Source: Sphagnum magellanicum (taxonomy: Eukaryota; Streptophyta; Sphagnopsida; Sphagnales; Sphagnaceae). Taken from it: DNA of 64,000 nt. The translations under genes and the position numbers were made by a program. The notes beneath the pieces are model-generated. The model had not been told where the DNA came from and ran no database searches. It saw nothing but the letters and a program-made list of their open reading frames with translations. Location: positions 26,236,256 to 26,300,255 of the forward strand of contig CM038910.1 in assembly GCA_021904315.1 (NCBI GenBank), given 5' to 3'. Shown here one piece after another: positions 10,786-23,330 of the stretch; position 1 is the first letter of the stretch, and each line of letters opens with the position of its first letter.

Positions 10786-10945
10786 GAACCTCCTCCATGG
10801 TTGATTATTTTCACCCTCACTGAGGGGTGTTGTCACCTTCAAACTTCACAACACCCAAATAATACATCCTGAAGCTTCCATCTTCCATTGCCAAAACGTA
10901 AGCAGTTCCCACTGACACATTATCCCAGAAATCTTCTGCTGTCAG
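10786..10945 (-). pseudogene. Remnant of the propeller-glycosidase last exon
   Basis: Matches 30787-30975, the 3' end of the last exon of the intact glycosidase-like gene in block B, on the minus strand. The MYYLG-encoding stretch is still recognisable ('atacatcctgaagcttcc' on the plus strand). An internal deletion of roughly 25 bases removes the codons around the RGIGLAIS motif, and the copy stops abruptly at about 10945 where PPR sequence begins. No upstream exons remain in block A. Clearly a dead fragment. Confidence 0.85.
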
Positions 10946-11360
10946 TGCCAGTGTTGCAGCACTTGAAGAAGGCAAGACTATTCATGAACAGATTGTTTGA
11001 AGTGGTTCCAATTCTGATGTTGGTGTGAGTAATGGCCTCATTGATATATTAACCAAATGTGGGAGCCTAGAGGATGCTTTGAGAGTCTTCAACATGATGC
11101 CCATCTGGGAAGTGGTTGCTTGGAATGCCATGATTCTTGGGTAGGTGAAATGCGGGCAAGGACAGAAGGCATTAGAATTGTACCCAGAAATGCAACAGGC
11201 AGGGGTGAAACCATGTCCTGTCACCTTTGTGGGACTCCTGAATGCTTGTGCAAGCATTGTTGCACTTGAAGAGGGCAGGTGTATTCCTGAAGAGATCATT
11301 TCAAATTGGCTGTGAGTTGAGTGTCTTTGTGGGCAGTAGTCTCATTGACAGGTATGCAAA
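10945..11360 (+). pseudogene. PPR-gene remnant (about 1.3 PLS modules)
   Basis: Matches about 36955-37370 of the intact PPR gene. Readable stretches include EDALRVFNMMP, KCGQGQKALELYPEMQQAG and TFVGLLNACAS. Several in-frame stops interrupt it (for example after HEQIV and at ILG-stop-VKCGQ). It is flanked by the glycosidase remnant upstream and by sequence from downstream of the PPR gene (38185 onward) after about 11360, so two deletions cut it out of a full gene. Not functional. Confidence 0.88.
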
Positions 11361-14315
11361 CTGTGTTTTGCTTCTGCCACCATAGTAAGAAAGCTGGTGC
11401 GCAATAGCATTTGCAATTGGGCGTCATAAGCCACAGTTTTGTAGATCTCCTCTTCTCCGTGTTTTCAAGAATCTGCAAAGTATGGGAGTTGCTACTACCA
11501 CACTGTTAGAGTCTAGTTCATCCCACGTAAAAACGCTTGGACAACAACCTCATCTGGGATGCAAATTTGGATTCATTTCTTTAGTTGTCGGTTCTTACAG
11601 GCACTATTGGTGATGCGAGCCAGGTGTATCTAAACAAGGGTGCAACAGGGAAGAAAGATCAGAACTAGGTTGTAAAGAACAGAACTAGATTATCGAGTTC
11701 TCCTATTAGTTGTACTTCCCTTCTGATCCAGAGTTGTTTCCGTTCTCCCTTGTGGAACACAGGGTAGGAAGTGCAATCAAACCTTCTAAGGTCTACTACA
11801 AAGGGCCTGCTTAGTAAGAAGAAGAAAGTTCCCTTCTCAGTTCATCAGGCTTTTCCCGCACCGCACACAAAGTGCAGAGGATGCTGCAATAATACTGAAA
11901 TCTCTCACAATCCGTTTCCTGCCACATCGATACAGCACAAGTTATTACGGAAATTCGGCAATCCCTAGAAGTATTGTCATCGAGGTGAGTAAGCCGTAGG
12001 CGGTGGAGCGACGATGTTTCGCGGTATTCGTGGTCTATCGTGGTTTTGGAGATTAGGGTTTAGTGGCAGCGTGTTTGTCCTCGTTGCTGTGGCTCTGCAG
12101 AAGGAGAAGAGAATGGTTGCTCAAGCCTTTGTTCACTTCCTTGTTGATTGATGTCACAATATCAGATCCTTTTGGAGACAGTCGCAGTAGCCATTTGCTT
12201 TTTTGGTTTGCCTGCAGCTTGATATGCGACGCAGCTCTATGGGGACCAGGGAATGTTTGCTATTTTTTTCCATGGAATTTCAGATGCTAATTGTGTTCGC
12301 AATGGGTCTGTGATGTTGATAATGCTTTGTTCCGGAAAGCCAGACTTGTAAGAGACTTGCTGGCTCTGTGGAAGCAAAATTACTGAGACCTCTGTAGAAG
12401 CAAAACCAAGACTGAGGAGAAGAGCAAACAAGACTGAGGAAGAAAATCTAACAAGTTACAAAATGGGGTGCATAAAAACCTGAAAGCCTGAAAAACTTTC
12501 TTTCCTTCCTTGTTCTGTTCTTGTTGAGTCGGAGTATGTGCAAGGTTACAGATGGCTTGGCATGCTCCTTAGACATCTTTCTGTTTCTGATCAACTTTTA
12601 GCTTCTTCTAGGGATCAATGGAGTTGAGAATAGCATCATTTGTATCATGATATCATGATCACCTTTGGGGTGTTCTTCCTACAATCATAGGAGGACAGTA
12701 GGATCTACTATTGTGAGATCACTCAGTTTGGACTCCTATCCACTGCACAAGAGAGACTAGCAGTAAATCATGCACACACCTCTACCTCTTGATGGCAGAC
12801 CCTGCTCTACTGTTTACCCCTGGTACCCACAAAGCTGGATTGATGAACAGGAGACAGGAAAGCCTCTCTATCTCCCTCTCTCTATCTCTCTCACAAAACA
12901 GATAGATGCTGTAACAGTTTCAAAACCATTACTGTAGGGATGGCAGGTTCAACAGGAGCACAGTAGATACTCTAGATCCACAACAGGACTGTGATTCTGA
13001 TATGTGAAAAACCTTTTTCTGTAACTGGTGACAACACAATAACTTGCCTACTTGAAATTTACAGCCCATTCTCAAATCAGTTTGGAATGTTGATCCAGAA
13101 AATCCAATCTTGTTGCACATTTTCAATTTAATACCTTCCAATAGCTCCTTCAGATAGCCTGAATCAAGTCCTAACCTTTGGACTTCTCTTTCACAAGATC
13201 CCATGAAATGTCAAAAATCCCAACAAACAGACAAAAACCCAGAGAGAAAAGTAACAGCTTCCGGATTGAGAACCCTCTTCAATAATCCTCCAACACAAGC
13301 TTCTTTAAAACAACAAAATCAGTTGGCATCTCACTCTTACCTTTGGAAAATGCTGCCAAAGATTTCAAAGGTCCTCACAAACATGGAGAAACCAAACAGT
13401 TACATAACCTGAAAACAAAAGTCTCCTTTGAACACATTACCTAAATACTAGCAAGTGAAATGAGTTCTTTTGGAGAAGAAAACATCTTGAATGTGAAGCT
13501 TGCCAACAAGACTAATAGGTATCAAAGCTTCTAGAGTCACAAATTCATCAATGGTTTTTTGCAACGAAAATGAGACTCAACAACAAGGCTGACAACAGTG
13601 TTGAGTATAGTTGTGAAGGCAAAACATGCATTGAAATGGCTGGATCTTCACACACATATGATTACTTACAGCAACTTTGTTCTCAACAGACACACACAAT
13701 CTATTTCTCTGTCTCCATCTACAAAGCACTGAGCTTCCTATGAACTAGCTGCATGAACCCACCAAACTCACAATATGGAGGTCTGCAGTCTGCCCTCAAC
13801 ACCATTTGTTGATGATACCTTCCACAAATCCCAAACCTGCTCTTGGCCCACAAAAGATCCAGGCATTCTCCATCAGCAGTTTGTAACACATCTGTATGTT
13901 AACTGTCAAGCAACCAACTTCTTCTCAAAATTTTAAGAATAGCATAAACTTAAACTCCAGCGATTGCCTTCTTCTGCACTGCTGCGGAGAATAGGAATCC
14001 TGTGACACCAAATTTCAAATTACTGTAAAATGCATTGAACTGCAGAACATGAGCGGCAGCATTCACACACCAGTGCATGGTGACTGATCCACATTTGGAT
14101 CTAGCTCAAGGAATTGCAAGACATGCTGTACTCCGGTGCACAAAGTGTCCATTTATCACTTCCCAACTACCTGACAAATCCACAAGTTTGAAGACATGAA
14201 TTTGATTACAATTGTTGTACCAGAAGCTGTTACAAACCCTCTAGGTCAAGAATTGAGGCTGAACAATCTTCTGAAAGAAAATTTCCAGGTGGCATGAGAA
14301 GAGATATTAGAGCTG
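11361..14315. other. Non-coding remainder of block A
   Basis: Aligns piecewise with 38185-40860 of block B, downstream of the PPR gene. No complete gene is visible. A CT-rich microsatellite (tctctatctccctctctc, about 12867-12892) is shared with block B (about 39925-39943). 12284-12386 corresponds to a possible exon at 39507-39608 but is shifted out of frame. A 46-codon frame beginning near 12014 is not conserved in block B. Confidence 0.5.
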
Positions 14316-14319
14316 ACTT

Positions 14320-15010
14320 TAAAAAAATTCAGCTTGGTAATGGGACAATGGTTGAGCATGTAGAAGTTCAACCAAAAGAAGTAAGATGATGGAACTTTGG
14401 GAAGTTGGTTGAACTTTGTGAGGGAAGTGGGCGAGTAAAGTTGGGATAATGAGTGAACTTGAGGAAGGTTGAAGTTCACTCAATTTCTGAAAAAAAGTTG
14501 AACCTAGTGTGGACCATTTTGAACATTTTAGAAAAAGTGGAGGACATTGAGTGAATTTAGAGAAGATGGAGATTGGCTTAGCTCCATTGGGGGAAATTGG
14601 ACAATAGTTAACATAAGAAAGTGAGACTCAAAAAGTTGGACCAACTTCTTGTGGAAAAATGCGCTAAGAGGTGTGTTCAATGAAGACTAAGTTCAACATA
14701 TTGATGAAACTGGGGAAGTGTATCAATATGTAAAACTTTGGGGAATGAACTCATGAAAATTAAATTTGAGGAAATTCATGAATTGATGAAAGTGGAGCTT
14801 CTTGGAAGGGGTAAAACCCAACTTTTATCAATTTCACAAGTTCATTCATTGATAAACTTTACCCCTTTTATTCATTGTCCAACTTTCTCCGCATTTCAAA
14901 CTAGCTTCATTTCATTCATTGTACAACTTTCTCAACATTCCAAACTAGCTCCATTTTCATCCACTTTCAAACTTCCATAACATTTAAAATCATTTCGCAC
15001 AAGTTGGAAG
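14320..15010. repeat. Foldback-like region with 44-bp tandem units
   Basis: The left half is purine-biased with repeats of 'aagttgg-gaactt', and the right half carries the complementary pyrimidine version ('ccaactttctc', 'caaactagctccatt'). Two direct 44-bp units lie at about 14868-14911 and 14912-14955. A short inverted pair, 'aaggggtaaa' with 'tttacccctt', sits at about 14807-14816 and 14859-14868. It begins exactly where block A similarity ends, so it may be a later insertion at the edge of the duplication. Confidence 0.45.
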
Positions 15011-17569
15011 TTGTTTGACTTGGATGATGAATGAATGATGAAGTTATCTTTATAAAATATGAACTTGTATGCTTCCTATCAAAAGATCAAATCCTAAACG
15101 AGTGCATGACATGTCTTCTATTAAGTAAACATTTGATATAAAGCATAAACATGCTGAAAAACCAAATGTATTGAAAAAATAATCCTAGTGGGCATCTTGT
15201 CCTTTTAAGGTCATGGAGCCTACCAGCACATGGAAATTGTTCCAATTGTTTGGTGTTTATCTCAACTACTTTTTGTGGAATTTAATGTAATCACTCACAA
15301 TCGAAGGCACCTTATGATAATCTTCATGATGCCAATTTCAACTATCCAAGTATCTTCATCAAGACCATTTTGTACTGCAAGCTAACATCACTTGTTTCTT
15401 GCCACTAAACCCACACCCTAAGAGAGTGTACCAAAGAAGTTTCTTGTACCTTCACATTGAGGAAGTAAATAGTGCATTTATTGGCCTTGCTCACCAAGGC
15501 AAGGATATTGTGTTTAGATTCATTATAGAGTATAGTAGCTTAAGAGGTTTTGGCCCCTAGGTAAGTAGGTCTATTTTTATATGGGGATTTTTGAAAGATG
15601 ATATTTTGGCTTGTATTGAAACTTGAGATTAGTGTTAGAGTTATTATATCTTGAAGGATTTTGGTTTGTTTTAGAGGATTTTTTTGAAGATTATATTTTT
15701 GCATGGTGAAATATTTGAATTTCCGTAATTGTTCCTTTGCCTTCAGATCCTTTTCAATGTAAATGGCAAGGCCACAGTGTGACACATCCCTTGTGTTTAT
15801 TTATTTTTTAATTTAATAGAACCTTTGGTGTGAATCTGAAAACAATCTTTTACTTTTGTAGAAATTCTGACATCAGATATCCAAAACCTTAGGAGCCTGG
15901 TCTGGTTCAAGACTGGGTTAGCTTGAGTTAGGTTCTATTTCCATTAAACACAACTCAAACTAAAAAATCATGTGCACTATTTGTTTTGTTTAACTAATAA
16001 TGCATAGGGCCCAGAACCATATATACAAAAATTTCATGTGCAACTAATCAAAACTTAAATTTTTTATAAAAATAAGGCCTTATTTTGGCATTTAAAAAAA
16101 TTAAATTTACACATATGGTAACTAACTAGAGAACCTGAACTTCTTTAAAAGGAGGGAGAGCACTTGGTCCTCATCCTAATTTCAGCAAAAGGCTGGTTCC
16201 AACAAAATTTTGAAACTGACCTTAACCCAACCAAAGATCCTAAGTACCATCAACTTGTCAACACTCGTAAAGAGCATAGGTGTGACCACACCACATCACA
16301 CCCCTTGTATGACCAAACTCAGGGTTCTAGTGTTGTGTTTTCCTTACTTTACGGATAACTCTTTTATGCTGTCCAAATTAAACCCTCTGCATGTCCCAAA
16401 TATTTTTATTTTAATTGATGCAAAATTTTAATTTATGCCCTTTTTGTCTTTTAGTGTATGCTTAAATTCCACCACACTAGCTTTCAAAATGTTAAATTTT
16501 CTAATTTTTTGACTTTGGAGTTGTGGGTAGTGTAATAAGTAGTGTTGAAATGTTTTGAATTGTTGTTACTTTTCACTTTGCTGCACTTCTGGAAGTTCAG
16601 CTCCACTTTCAGATGGAAGAACAAGCAAAGCATGGTAATAACTATCAACTATTTTTTTTAAAAATTTAAATTCTCTTGATGTTTTCCCACATTACTGGAT
16701 GCCAAGGTTTTAATTTCAATTTCTTGATATGAAAAATTCAACAATTTTTTTGAAAAGTTTAGCAAAACTAATCAAATTCACAATAGGAAAAAAAAAATTC
16801 TCAAAATATTTTGTGAAAAAGTGACAAAATTTGTCCAAAAATCACTACCTTGGTGGTGTCTCTGAAACTTCATCCTTGAATGGGAAAAGTGTCATATGGG
16901 AACGTAAAGGCAATATATAATGAACTTAGGTTGAAAGATTAGACAGACTTGCATATGGTGATGCAAATGGACACTTTTCTTTGTATGAAAGAAAGAAAGA
17001 AGGGAATGGCAAGATCGAAAATGATGTGATTTTGAAGGGCTGCCATCCACTGTTTCTTTTTTTGCAAAAACTTTGCAGCTTAGCAACAAAAAAAAATGTG
17101 CCATGCAACTCGTAGAAAGGGATTTGGGGAGATGGGGGGAGATGGCCCCAAATCACCATATTTCCAAGAAAAAAAGTCTGAATTTGTCATTATTTTAGAC
17201 TGCAAATTCCAACATGTTGCCAAACTAAGGTAGGAATTTTTTTCTTACTCTCCTCTTTGACATGTAGCTAAAAGTTGCTAAGCCCACACCACCCACATCC
17301 CAAAATTTTGAAAAAAAGTGTGTTTCCATCAACAGAAGTGAGAGAACAATAATAAATTTTTTCAGATTTTTATATTTGGTTTTTAGCATGAATATAGATA
17401 TTGATCAAAAATTTGTGCTTCACATATGGTTTATACCCAAGTTTGGAGTAATCTTGTTATGGATGATCGTCATTTAAAATATGTAAAAAAATTCAAAAAA
17501 AACATTATCAAAAACCTATGTGATGAGTTAATTTTTCCATAAACTAATATATAACAATAATCCATAGCA
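15011..17569. other. AT-rich spacer without a recognisable gene
   Basis: No frame with a recognisable domain or splice pattern. Long A and T runs are frequent. Some phrases resemble spacer at 4080-4400 and 61480-61700 (such as 'ccttggtggt' and 'aattttgaa'), hinting at shared decayed repeats, but the match is too weak to delimit. Confidence 0.45.
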
Positions 17570-19655
17570 TAATCTTTCACCTTGATTGGGTTGTTCTCCA
17601 ATTGAACATGGTGAATGTTTTTGATTCGATGTCAAAAATAGTCATATTTTCAAAAAATTGTACAGCAAGTGGGGACATCATACAACTCATCTCCTTTGTT
17701 TGTGCATTTTATATATTTTAATCTCTCCTATTTTACCATCATTATAATTATGATGACAGTGTCATAATGATCCCATTTGCCATGGGAACCCACCAAGGTG
17801 ATCCCTTGGGAAAGGCACTATTCACCTTAATTCATTTTAAAGCACTATGTTCTACAACTAGCCTTTTCCCTTCTTGTTTATTTCCATTTATTATAAATGA
17901 CATTCACATCATAGGGGCCTTTTTCATTGTATTATTTACATATGAACACTTTTAGATTGAATTCTATGTGATGAGTCTTTATATCCAACCTCAAAATTGT
18001 AGCATGGTGGGTTTTTGGCATGCCATTTAACTTTGACACCCCATCCCAATTTAACAACCCATTAGAAGGAATTAAAATCTTAAGGGTTTTATTGGGCATT
18101 CATCATTCACATCATCCTTCATCAAAGATGCATTGTTAAAGAATGTTTGACATGTTATTTTCCTTAAACTGGGTGATGTCTAGATAGCTTTTGGAATTTT
18201 AACTCATTGTTTCATGTAATGGCCATTATATCTATTATGTTACACATTTTTTTCTTCCACTTTCAAAAACTCCTTTATTTCCTTGATTCTTCCTTCCAAA
18301 TGTTTGGACATCTATTAGATCCAATGTCCTTTGATAACCTTGAAGGACTTTTAACTCGTAAACATGTTTTTTTCCCAATAACTTTCGATGGCATTAGACT
18401 CATATTAATAACCATCGTTTCAACAATCTACTTAAGGAATTGGGCCCTTGTAGTTTTGGTCATAGTTGTTAGGTTTATGGTTGACCAATGTCCCTTCCTT
18501 CTTAAAGTATTAGCACAAATCAACAACAACACCTTCCCTTTCCAATAACACCTCAAGGTGACATGTGATATTTTATCACTTCCAACATGGGTGTGTCTTA
18601 TTCCTTATGAATATTTCATTGTGCAACAAATGGTTTGATTTTAGAATTCCATTTTGGAGTGTTTACACCATCATTCCCTCTCTAACATGCTTTTCGATGG
18701 GATACTTGAAGCACATTATGCTTGAATTTTATCATTTTACAACCTTAAGGTGGGCGCTTAGTTTATAATTTGACTAATCTTCCCAACCTTTCAATTGTCA
18801 TCTTTAGTTTTTTTCACAACACTTCAGACATGGTTAGGACTACCACATCTTTCAATTGCAAGTTTTCCTCGATGTGTGTGCACACATCCCATTGGCCCTA
18901 TGGGTATCCACCTTTTATGTTGCACACATGGCAACAAGCACACAAGGACCCATGATGTAGTTCACGACATTTTTTCCACCATTGTGCAAGATGTTTGTTT
19001 TCATGTGAGATGAAAACAACTACAATTGCACATTCCTTAATCACATTCAATTCTTCCCAATAACGAGTCAACATTATGTTCACTAAAGATGGAATTTGCA
19101 CCTTAGCTAACATTGTTATACATAACCAACACAATGCAAATGAATTTATTTTCTTGGTCTTGCACAATTCAAGGATTTGTTAATTTCAATGCAACTTAAG
19201 CTAAAGAAAGGAGCTATCACAACTAACCCCACTAATCGATTCTTCCTAACAAGTGAGATATTTGGATGTCTACACAAATATGCTGATGTGTGCTTACATA
19301 ATTGCACCAATGCCATTTAGAACCTCAAAGGGCCATAGGGCCCTCCCTTTCTACCTTGATTACTTTTGTTCATTAAAAAATTGCAATTACATTGCAAAGG
19401 ATGCAAGTATCCTCCATCTTAAGTCAAGAAGTAATGGTAGGCCTAACTAATTATCAACTTCCACCCTTTCGTGACACACCACCCATTGTCATGGCTGACC
19501 TATTACAAGTGGTCGATAATTGAGATGGAGAATTTTTGACATTTAGTTTGTGCTAACTTGATGTCCTTTGAATTCTCCTTTGTTTTTCATACCTTTGTAC
19601 TTTGAAAAAAATTGAATGTGTGGTTATAAATAAAGTTTTGTAAGGTTTTCATGAA
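17570..19655 (+). mobile_element. Decayed non-LTR (LINE-type) retrotransposon, reverse-transcriptase and 3' part
   Basis: Translation shows reverse-transcriptase landmarks in order across shifting frames: LQLNMVNVFDSMSK (motif A region, about 17595-17640), MGTHQGDPLG (about 17779-17808, the QGDPLG turn before the palm motif), then FIINDIHIIG, a degraded form of the catalytic FADDTHIIG-like motif. Further pieces such as MVDQCPFLLKVLAQINNNTFPFQ, THDVVHDIFSTIVQDV and SRLPP-RDTPP-like text near 19450-19490 read as the element's C-terminal region. It is broken by many stops and frame changes, lacks its 5' end and first frame, and is inactive. The catalytic aspartate pair is ruined. It ends near 'aataaagttttg-aaggtttt', as does the copy at 25615-25860. 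Confidence 0.75.
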
Positions 19656-19665
19656 TATATGATAT

Positions 19666-19820
19666 CCTAGCTCAACATTCAAAACCTAGGACCATTTCAA
19701 CTCCAAATATTGAGCCAAAAAAATAGAAAACAAGAATGCCATTAAAAAATTCATTGGGTTCTGGATTGTGGATTTTTATTCAACGTAGAAGTGGCAAATC
19801 CTATAATAACTAGACTAGTT
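19666..19820 (+). repeat. Dispersed repeat shared with 5567-5760
   Basis: Follows the LINE 3' end by about ten bases and repeats the non-coding sequence at 5567-5760. At 5567 no LINE precedes it (a MITE does), so it is a separate repeat rather than part of the LINE tail. Confidence 0.5.
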
Positions 19821-19931
19821 GGGCACTAGTTGATTATTAATGGAATTGCCAAAAATTCTAAAAATACCAACCGATTACCTAGCATGTCGAAAATCTGAAA
19901 TAAACTTTTAAGCGTAATAGTTTTATTATAT

Positions 19932-20806
19932 AAGGCCATTTTAGACAAGGGTCCAAAAAGTAAGGTCCAATAAAATCGAATATTCCTATTGGTCAAAAGC
20001 TATAAATTTGTCCCAAGGCTTTTAAACAAAGGTTTAAGAAAAAAAAATGAATTATGATTTAGCCTACATGGCATCCTAATTGGTTTAGACCAAAAAAAAA
20101 AGTTTTAAAAAGAGCTCATGGTTTGAAAAACCAAAGTGTAAACTAGGGTCCAAGGTTGCTCATTTTTCAATTTTTTGTTCTTTTCCATTGTTTTCTTTTA
20201 CATTTATTGCTCAAATTCTCTAAAAATGAAAAATATGTTACGGATTGAGGAGATTGTTGAAAGCACACTAATTCCCCCATTTTTGAACAATTCTAAAATT
20301 GGTGTGGCTAGTTTTATGAATCTTCTCAAGGTGTTTGTTAGAAGGAGTGCATTTAAAACCTTTCCAAGTGCATGAAATGGAGTTGAATTAGAAGATGGGG
20401 CAAAAAGTGAAAGAAAATTTGAATTTACAAAAAATCCTTAAATCAATTCCCATCCCAAACAAAAAAAACACTAAAACAAAAGGTGGTTGTGATGAAAGAC
20501 AAAAATGAAAAAGGTGAAAAAGTTGGGAAAAACATCCATTCTGTGTAGTAAGAGTAAAAAATAACAATTTTTTAAAAAACCCATGAAAGAAAGGAAGAAA
20601 GAAAAAAATAAAATCAAAGGTTAACTTAATCCTCTCACATATCAATCACGCATTTTTTGATATTGAACCCTCAAATTGGACCCCAAGCCTTTAGGCACAC
20701 TCAGTGTACCATATTAAAAAGAGTTTTTTTTTAATGTGAAAAAGGGTCCAATCCAAGGTTCAATTTGGTTCAAATTGGTCCTTGGACCTTTGCCTAAAAT
20801 GGCCTT
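19932..20806. mobile_element. Non-autonomous element with ~23-bp terminal inverted repeats (875 bp)
   Basis: The left end 'aaggccattttagacaaggg' and the right end, read on the other strand as 'aaggccattttaggcaaagg', are near-perfect inverted repeats, both followed by 'tcca'. TATA-like sequence flanks both ends (ttattata before, tataataat after), compatible with a short target duplication but too AT-rich to prove. The interior has poly-A/T runs and no transposase. The superfamily is undecided. Confidence 0.6.
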
Positions 20807-21300
20807 TATAATAATATTGTACTAGTTTAATTGTAGACTATTATTATTTTTCTGGCGAAAATCATTAAACATGTTGCTACCATGTGTTGTCCGACTATCA
20901 ACTTTTACACCTATCATGTGGATACCAATAAAGGTTTTTTTAAATATTGGACCAAAAAACAAATGTATTCCAAAAAAAATCAATTTTACTATAGTAGTTG
21001 ATTACACATTTATTTTTTAAAAGATTCTTTTGTCAGTTATGTATATGCCAATTTTCAATTTTCAAAACATGGTGGATATGCCGAAAAGATATGCATATCA
21101 AATTTCCAAGTATATTGTTTAATAAAAAATTCACAACATGAGCCCAACTTTAGAACAAAAGCAACATAAAGAAATTCAAATTAACTTGTGGGGGAATCGA
21201 ACCTTAGTTTTATGAAAAATTCTACGTAAGTGTATCACAAGTTCCTTACCCCACCCACACCCCACACCCCACACAAAACACAAACCCATTTCAACCCAAC
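20807..21300. other. AT-rich spacer
   Basis: No gene or clear repeat. A CCCCACACC-rich run lies at about 21247-21275. May include the 3' non-coding part of the hAT relic that begins at 21303. Confidence 0.4.
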
Positions 21301-21302
21301 AA

Positions 21303-23330
21303 AATCAATCACCATTAACTTCCAATTCTTCAAACAAGTTATGTTCTTCCATTAAATTGTAGTTATCTTCTACTAAAGATTCTTCTGCCTTCAAGTATTG
21401 CTTGAAATTTGAATGTGGCTTGCAATTGGCATGTGGGTCATTAACCACTTCTTCACCACAATAATAATAGTCCATATTCTCCACTTGCAAGTAGCAACAC
21501 CTTAAAGCTATTAATACTCCAACAAGATTAAACACTCATTTAGTTCTATCTAGGAACTTGGAATTCCCAAAATTTGTTTTGCAAGGAAATTGAATTAGGA
21601 AACTGGCCTTCATGCATCCACCACCAAGTTAGTGGATTTGCACATGTAGATGAGGGAATAGAAAGCCTTTTGAACAAAGATAATTTTTTTAGTGATTAAT
21701 GTTCAAGAAGACTCTTCAATTGAAGCCCCCACACTAAACATGTTTTCTTGAAGTTCAAGTTCTAGTCTTGCAAAATCAATTGCAACAATAGATGTAATGG
21801 CAATAGGGTTTAACTGATCAAAACACACCATCAAAAGAAGAACAACAACCTTGATATCATATTTAAATGCCAATCGGACTACATTCCCACATCCCACCAA
21901 GTTTTCCACAATGCGTAATGTTTTGAAACGTGGGTCCAATATGATGCCACCATGTTATAAACCTACCTTGCATAAAAAAAACTTCAAAAACTCCAAAAAA
22001 GGTTTGATTACCTTTATCAATTCCAGCCACATGTTCTTTTTCAAAAACAAGATTTTGGCCTCAAATGGGTCAGACATTTTAGGCCCAATACAAAGTTGCA
22101 GTAATGTAGCTTCCATTTCCATAATAAGGGTAATGGTTGTTGTCAAAACATTTAACAATAACCAATGGCTTTTATTTTGATTCATCTCACAAGCTAATAT
22201 AACAAGATTCAACATAGAGGTGATTACCTCAATAATAACCCATACTTGGATTTAGATATTATTTGTTGTAAAGTAATAAATTTCTATTTGCCATAACAAA
22301 AAATGATGGCATTTTTAAATTCAAGGGTTTCTTCAAACATGATGACCTTATTACTGAATCTAGTATTCACAAAACTTTTCAATTTATGATGTTGCATCCC
22401 ACTTTCAGAACAAGCTTGCTCCCATTTTTGCCTCCCTTTCTCAAACTTTTTGGTCCATGTAATAGTTTTTGTAACCCACTTTGAGCTTCTTTCACATTAA
22501 CAATTCTCGACCCAACAAATATTTTATCATCATTTGTCGCATATTGACAAGCCTTGGACATCACATGCCCAAAGCATGTGCCTTCATAAACCCTAAGAAT
22601 CTTTAGGGGTTCATAATTAATAATGTATAACTGCTACCATAGTAAATAGATTAATGCTTTCATCTTTTACAATTGTAATAACTTGGTGCAATAGACCAAA
22701 TTTGTCCAACAACATTTATAATTGTACAACCATAAATTTCCTAGTTGTCTCATTCACCTCAAATAACTTGATAATAACGTGCGTGGGCACCCAATTGTCA
22801 TTCAATAATTAATTAGTAGAACAAAAAAATCCACATCATTGTAAAACATTTCATAAGTCAAAACTAACAAAAACTACAGTTGCAAATGTAAGATTCGACA
22901 AAACATGATGGTCCATGGTTTTCTTCACCATGGTTAACAACATTTCTTCCACAAGAGAAGACCGAAAAGGAAATAAAACATGAAGGCATTGGCTTAACAC
23001 TAACCTCCGAGGCCAAATATTCGCAAATAGATAAAGGCCTATAACCCTTGCAAATATAAAACACCAAATCCTCTAAAAACTGTTGTTTTTTGTAAGGGTT
23101 TGTGGCACCAAAAAATGTAATACTTGCACAGGCAGATGGACTTGTTCTTTTAATCTTAGATATTTTAACATGAATAGCAAGTTCTACCACCTTCTCACTG
23201 AGTTGTTATCTTCTTTGAACAAACATCCTTGGATGTGCAGTTTGCACATGAATAGCCATAGGAATAATATTGTTTGTTTTGTTGTACTTAAACCTTTGTG
23301 GAACGTAGATTTTTGAGTCAAAACATCATT
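21303..23330 (-). pseudogene. Decayed hAT-superfamily transposase
   Basis: Reading leftward on the minus strand, pieces of a hAT-type transposase appear in order: PYKKQQFLEDLVFYICKGY and the SICEYLASEVSVKPMPS region (23100-22990); MSKACQYATNDDKIFVGSR (about 22560-22500) continuing as KEAQSGLQKL; MDPRFKTLRIVENLVGCGN (about 21939-21885); ENMFSVGASIEESS (about 21740); and at the C-terminal end VFNLVGVLIALRCCYLQVEN (about 21540), which is the SxxGxxLTxxRxxLxxxN-like dimerisation motif, then FKQYLKAEESLVEDNYNLM. Frames change repeatedly and stops intervene, so it is dead. A BED-type zinc finger would be expected upstream but is not recognisable. No terminal inverted repeats located. Confidence 0.72.

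Larger units (their letters stand above)
7800..14315 (+). repeat. Segmental duplication block A
   Basis: Aligns collinearly with block B (26565-40860). Correspondences by eye: leader and transporter 7800-9678 with 26565-28464; 9679-10190 with 28465-28960; 10340-10945 with 30355-30975; 10945-11355 with 36950-37365; 11360-12000 with 38185-39060; 12060-12950 with 39300-40000; 13480-14310 with 40060-40850. Block A is shorter because about 6 kb holding the glycosidase gene and most of the PPR gene are missing, plus a second gap of about 0.8 kb. Block B has additional sequence at about 28970-30350. Only the transporter survives as a gene in block A. Confidence 0.9.

Noticed and set aside
12014-12154. 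46-codon frame starting MFRGIRGLSWFW
   Set aside because: Not conserved in the aligned part of block B and has no recognisable motif.
21185-21215. tRNA T-arm-like box (ggttcgattcccc on the minus strand)
   Set aside because: The flanking bases cannot form a T stem or an acceptor stem, and no A box is found at the right distance.
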